From assembly GCF_024459955.1 (NCBI RefSeq), contig NZ_JANFXK010000007.1:1-64000 (forward strand): 64,000 nt of DNA, in the 5' to 3' direction. Shown one piece after another: positions 61,281-64,000 of this stretch. The translations under genes were made by a program, and so were the position numbers. The first letter of the stretch is position 1, and each line of letters starts with the position of its first letter. Source of the stretch: Anaerovorax odorimutans. Its GTDB lineage: Bacteria; Bacillota; Clostridia; Peptostreptococcales; Anaerovoracaceae. Under the pieces are notes generated by a model. It was not told where the DNA came from and ran no database searches. It was given only the letters and a program-made list of their open reading frames with translations.

Positions 61281-62123
61281 TTACAATCTGCGAAGCTCCT
61301 CGAGGCTCAGCTTTGTAACCGACGAAATTTCTTCCAGGGACAGGCCCAGTTTCTTTAGTTCAGCAGCCATGGCTTTGCGTTCTTCTTCCCGTCCCGTCTG
61401 ACGTCCTTCTTTCCGGCCTTCCTGTAGTCCTTCCTCTCTGGCCTCCTGCAACTCCAGCAGTCTTTCCTCATACGCGTTCATGTATTTCACTCCAATCTCC
61501 TCGCTGGATCGGATTTGTTCGATTTTTTTCTGCATCTTCAGAATCCTGCTGCTGGAAGAATGCTCCGCCACTTCTTTGGACGTCTTTTCAAAATATCGCA
61601 GCAGGGCGATCAGTTCTTGGCTGACGCCCGCGGGGTCGGTTCCTCTGGTGTTTAGAAAAATCCTGGTGGCCCCATCGTCCAGTTCCAACCCAGGCACCTC
61701 CTCGCAGGCCATACGGAAGGTGTAACGGTATAACCCCTTGCCAAATAAGTCAAAAGGCATAATCATGATGATATACACGTCATTCATCTTGTTGTATTCG
61801 ATGTCCCCTGACTCTAATAGCTTGCTGTCGATGAGTCCGTTATACAGACGGGTCCGTCTGGGCAGGTTGTGGGTGTTTTTCTTCTGTACCTCCGTGTCGT
61901 AGATGGCTTCGCTTTCATCCATGGCCCACACGTCCATGCGGATCTGACGGCTCCAGGCCGCCCGGCGGCCTTCCTTCTCGGTCTGGGGCAGATGTTTCAA
62001 TACGATATCTTTTCCCAGGATAATTTCCAGCATATCCTGTAGAATCTCCGGGTCCTCTACGGCTTCGGCAAACAAAAATCGATCCAGTAAATTTAAATCC
62101 TTTAGTTCTTTCTTTTTCTCCAA
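61281..62123 (-). CDS. Rpn-family / PD-(D/E)XK nuclease-like protein
   Basis: 280 residues. NLLDRFLFAEAVEDPEILQDMLEIIL opens the family pattern; RMDVWAMDESEAIYDTEVQ holds the putative metal-binding Asp and Glu-x-Gln of the nuclease core. The tail has Arg/Glu repeats (EGRKEGRQTGREEERK) and LKKLGLSLEEISSVTKLSLEEL, a typical C-terminal short repeat. Such proteins are often called transposases but lack a transposase fold; they promote recombination. It directly borders the right-hand repeat island. Confidence 0.87.
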   Translation of the reverse strand: MEKKKELKDLNLLDRFLFAEAVEDPEILQDMLEIILGKDIVLKHLPQTEKEGRRAAWSRQIRMDVWAMDESEAIYDTEVQKKNTHNLPRRTRLYNGLIDSKLLESGDIEYNKMNDVYIIMIMPFDLFGKGLYRYTFRMACEEVPGLELDDGATRIFLNTRGTDPAGVSQELIALLRYFEKTSKEVAEHSSSSRILKMQKKIEQIRSSEEIGVKYMNAYEERLLELQEAREEGLQEGRKEGRQTGREEERKAMAAELKKLGLSLEEISSVTKLSLEELRRL

Positions 62124-62292
62124 TTTCTTTCTCCTTTTAGTATATCAGTTTGCTTGATGAAGGCAAGGAAATCTTCTATGCCGTACATGAAAATAGTGAA
62201 ACTTGCTGTGACGTGGCTTGCAAGTTATGGCATACGAGCCAGGTCGCAGCAGGTTATGATCTTGTCGCAGAATCGGCTTTTTTCCAATTTGT

Positions 62293-62367
62293 TCTGCGAC
62301 CAAGGCGTTTCTTTGGGGGCAATGGCTGCGGGACTTGCCGGTAAAATTGGAATTTGGTCGCAAACCT
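62293..62367 (-). repeat. Family C dispersed repeat, inverted copy
   Basis: Read on the minus strand it matches 250-325 and 890-965: GGTTTGCGACCAAATTCC, the block CCGGCAAGTCCCGCA and the end GCCTTGGTCGCAGA. The surrounding region 62124-62769 otherwise has no gene. Confidence 0.78.
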
Positions 62368-62769
62368 AAAACCAGTCTCTGCTCTCTGCTGCATACGGAC
62401 TGCGCTCAGCTAGGAAGGGACGCCTATTTGATTTCGCCTTATAACGCACTAAATTGTTTCCGGATCTTTTATCCAAAAGAACAGGCAAAAGCGGATCTTT
62501 TTTCAACGTTTCTTGCCGTTGAGGGGCAATTTTAAGTGGAAATTTCACAAAACCAAACCCGTAACACCCGCAAACCCACAGATTTTATCCGCTCTGGTCC
62601 AATTTCAAAGCAAAAAGCGCCAGGCAGGCAGGCCGTCTTCTCACCAGACAGCTCGCATCGTACAGACTTAAACATTCCATATATTTACATGTAATATTTT
62701 ACCATTAACCTGGCGCCCTGTCAACCATTTCAGGAAGACGATTTTTTCACATACGGCCCTGTCGAAGTT

Positions 62770-62928
62770 GTTGTTGGAAAATGAAGAGAGCAGGGGCTGC
62801 AAGCCTTGGAAACACTTCAACAACAAAGTCGAAATGAGTCCGTTGTTGAGCAAATACCCATAGTGCTTAAAATGCTTCGGCCTTCTCAAAAAATTATAAG
62901 ATGTGAACCCCTCACCGAAGGGGCAGTT
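62770..62928 (+). repeat. Family B dispersed repeat, copy 3
   Basis: Matches 46675-46832 (GAGAGCAGGGGCTGCAAGCC, CTTCAACAACAAAGTCG, TTGTTGAGCAAATA and TATAAGATGTGAACCCCTCACC) and leads straight into family A. Confidence 0.8.
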
Positions 62929-63095
62929 CCGGTAACTTTCCCTAATTTTTTCAAAAAGTTACGCATTTTTCAACGATCCTACGGCCTTCAGAACGGCTGC
63001 CAGCGCAAATTTTCACTTTTCGCGATTTCGAGCGCCCGCAAACCCACAACTTTGCGTAACTTTGCATGATTTTTTTGAAAAGTTACCGCGCCCGC
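62929..63095. repeat. Family A quasi-palindromic repeat, copy 5
   Basis: CGGTAACTTTCC to GAAAAGTTACCG with the inner pair CAAAAAGTTACGCA and CTTTGCGTAACTTT. Sequence agrees closely with 46833-46998 throughout. Confidence 0.88.
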
Positions 63096-63144
63096 AGGCT
63101 ACAACGAGGCTTCAATTCCCTGCTTTCAAAGCGGGCTGCCCCAA

Positions 63145-63184
63145 AGAAAAAACGGTCAAAACCGCGAACCCGTAGCTTTGACCG
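63145..63184 (-). terminator. Terminator of the 2-oxoacid oxidoreductase gene
   Basis: CGGTCAAAGC pairs with GGTTTTGACCG on the minus strand with a long loop and then runs into TTTTTTC. Confidence 0.75.
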
Positions 63185-63195
63185 CCATGCCTTTT

Positions 63196-64000
63196 CTATT
63201 TACATCTTTTCAGCAGCTTTTCCCACTGCTCGTCTACATACTCTTGTGTGTTCTCAATCATCCACTCGTTTCCCGGGCGGAACATATGCTTGAATCTTCC
63301 CTGTTTTGCCAGGAATTCTTCTACCGGCTTTTTCCGCTTGGGCTCGTAAGTGATGCGCCATCTGCCGTTTTCGATCTCGTACAGCGGCCATACGCAGGTA
63401 TCCACAGCCAGCTGACAGATTTCCGCCAGGTCCTCCGCCTCGTATCGCCATCCTCTTGGGCACGGCGACAGCACGTTAAGGAAACAGGCTCCCTTGGTAT
63501 AGATCGCTTTATGGGCTTTTTCGTGGAGATCCTTAAAATTTCCGGTGAAGGTCGTCTGGGCCGCATATGGAATGTTGTGGGCCGCGATGATCTCCGTCAG
63601 ATTTTTTTTGTTTTGAATCTTTCCCGGGCTGACGCTTCCCACCGGAGAGGTGGTGGCATCGGCGTAACGGGGCGTGGAGGAGGATCTTTGGATACCGGTG
63701 TTCATGTACGCCTCATTATCGTAGCAGACATAGACCATATCGTGATTCCGCTCCATTGCTCCGGACAGGGACTGCAGCCCGATATCATAGGTTCCGCCGT
63801 CTCCGCCGAAGGCGATAAACTTAAAGTTATCGGAAACCTTACCTTTCTTTTTCATAACCCGGTAAGCTGCCTCCACGCCGCTGATGGTGGCGGCGGCATT
63901 TTCAAAGGCCGTATGGATATAGCTGTCCTCATAGGCCGTATACGGATACATGAATGTGGAAACCTCCAGACAGCTGGTAGCGTTGGCGACTACGGCTTTG
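63196..64000 (-). CDS. porB: 2-oxoacid:ferredoxin oxidoreductase beta subunit, partial
   Basis: The open frame continues past the right edge, so the N-terminus is missing; about 267 residues are present. It encodes the TPP-binding domain of a pyruvate/2-oxoacid:ferredoxin oxidoreductase beta subunit: VVANATSCLEVSTF at the edge, AFGGDGGTYDIGLQSLSGAMERNHDMVYVCYDNEAYMNTG as the TPP/Mg motif, and PCPRGWRYE near the end. Whether the substrate is pyruvate or a branched-chain 2-oxo acid depends on partners outside the window. Confidence 0.9.
   Translation of the reverse strand, partial: KAVVANATSCLEVSTFMYPYTAYEDSYIHTAFENAAATISGVEAAYRVMKKKGKVSDNFKFIAFGGDGGTYDIGLQSLSGAMERNHDMVYVCYDNEAYMNTGIQRSSSTPRYADATTSPVGSVSPGKIQNKKNLTEIIAAHNIPYAAQTTFTGNFKDLHEKAHKAIYTKGACFLNVLSPCPRGWRYEAEDLAEICQLAVDTCVWPLYEIENGRWRITYEPKRKKPVEEFLAKQGRFKHMFRPGNEWMIENTQEYVDEQWEKLLKRCK

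Noticed and set aside
61281-62123. Reading the Rpn-family gene as an insertion sequence transposase
   Set aside because: It is a PD-(D/E)XK-type protein; no terminal inverted repeats or target duplication are visible around it.
62806-63069. Frame through the family B/A repeat
   Set aside because: The frame is not kept in the other copies and has no ribosome site.

Overview
The window is about 64 kb of near-50 % G+C chromosomal DNA from an anaerobic Gram-positive, most likely a Clostridia-class, amino-acid-fermenting, gut-type bacterium. I infer this from the T-box and guanidine-I leaders, strong AGGAGG ribosome sites, sortase B with surface proteins, ferredoxin-linked oxidoreductases (indolepyruvate, aldehyde and 2-oxoacid types) and the absence of aerobic respiration genes. 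A relative of Anaerovoracaceae would fit, but genus cannot be read from the sequence. There are no rRNA, tRNA, CRISPR, phage or insertion-sequence genes.

Layout. 1-1000: gene-free repeat DNA. 1019-6935: T-box-controlled leuA-leuC-leuD, two facing micro-ORFs, then leuB with its own promoter. 7173-16731: accessory block with a DMT transporter, an acetyltransferase and YjbQ, a guanidine-I riboswitch driving an SMR exporter pair, a pentapeptide protein, an Fpg-like protein without the catalytic proline, a DUF2089 operon, an autoregulated marR-MATE pair and a nitroreductase. 16812-24745: an aromatic supraoperon (aroF-tyrA-aroB-aroA-aroC-pheA-aroE/K fusion) behind a Phe/Tyr-rich leader peptide and attenuator. 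24770-31501: two amidohydrolases and an N-carbamoylputrescine-amidase-like enzyme divergent from an AraC regulator, then a GntR regulator. 31518-33856: ispE, an Ig-like membrane protein and tadA. 34004-40147: secreted proteins, cvpA, sortase B and a tandem pair of secreted Fn3-like paralogues. 40683-46118: arylpyruvate-to-arylacetate operon (two arylacetate-CoA ligases flanking iorAB, plus a double-ACT protein). 47155-52852: two large surface proteins with matching C-terminal anchors. 53113-55206: aldehyde ferredoxin oxidoreductase with its own MoaD/ThiS-like carrier behind a structured leader. 56070-60053: membrane-bound LuxR regulator, saccharopine-dehydrogenase-like enzyme and amino acid permease. 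60158-64000: OYE-type flavoenzyme, Rpn/PD-(D/E)XK protein, a second repeat island and the 3' part of a 2-oxoacid:ferredoxin oxidoreductase beta subunit.

How it works together. The window makes leucine, phenylalanine and tyrosine under amino-acid-sensing RNA control (Leu T-box; Phe/Tyr ribosome-stalling attenuator), and also carries an operon that oxidises aromatic 2-oxo acids to arylacetyl-CoA and can recover ATP from it. Surface genes appear to share a response-regulator-type promoter element.

The most unusual signals are (1) a modular vocabulary of dispersed, partly palindromic intergenic repeats (families A-E below), concentrated in the long gaps; (2) two paralogous one-helix microproteins at 5443-5682; (3) the aromatic leader-peptide attenuator; (4) a shared direct-repeat operator in front of both large surface-protein genes; and (5) a structured, terminator-containing leader in front of the aldehyde oxidoreductase.
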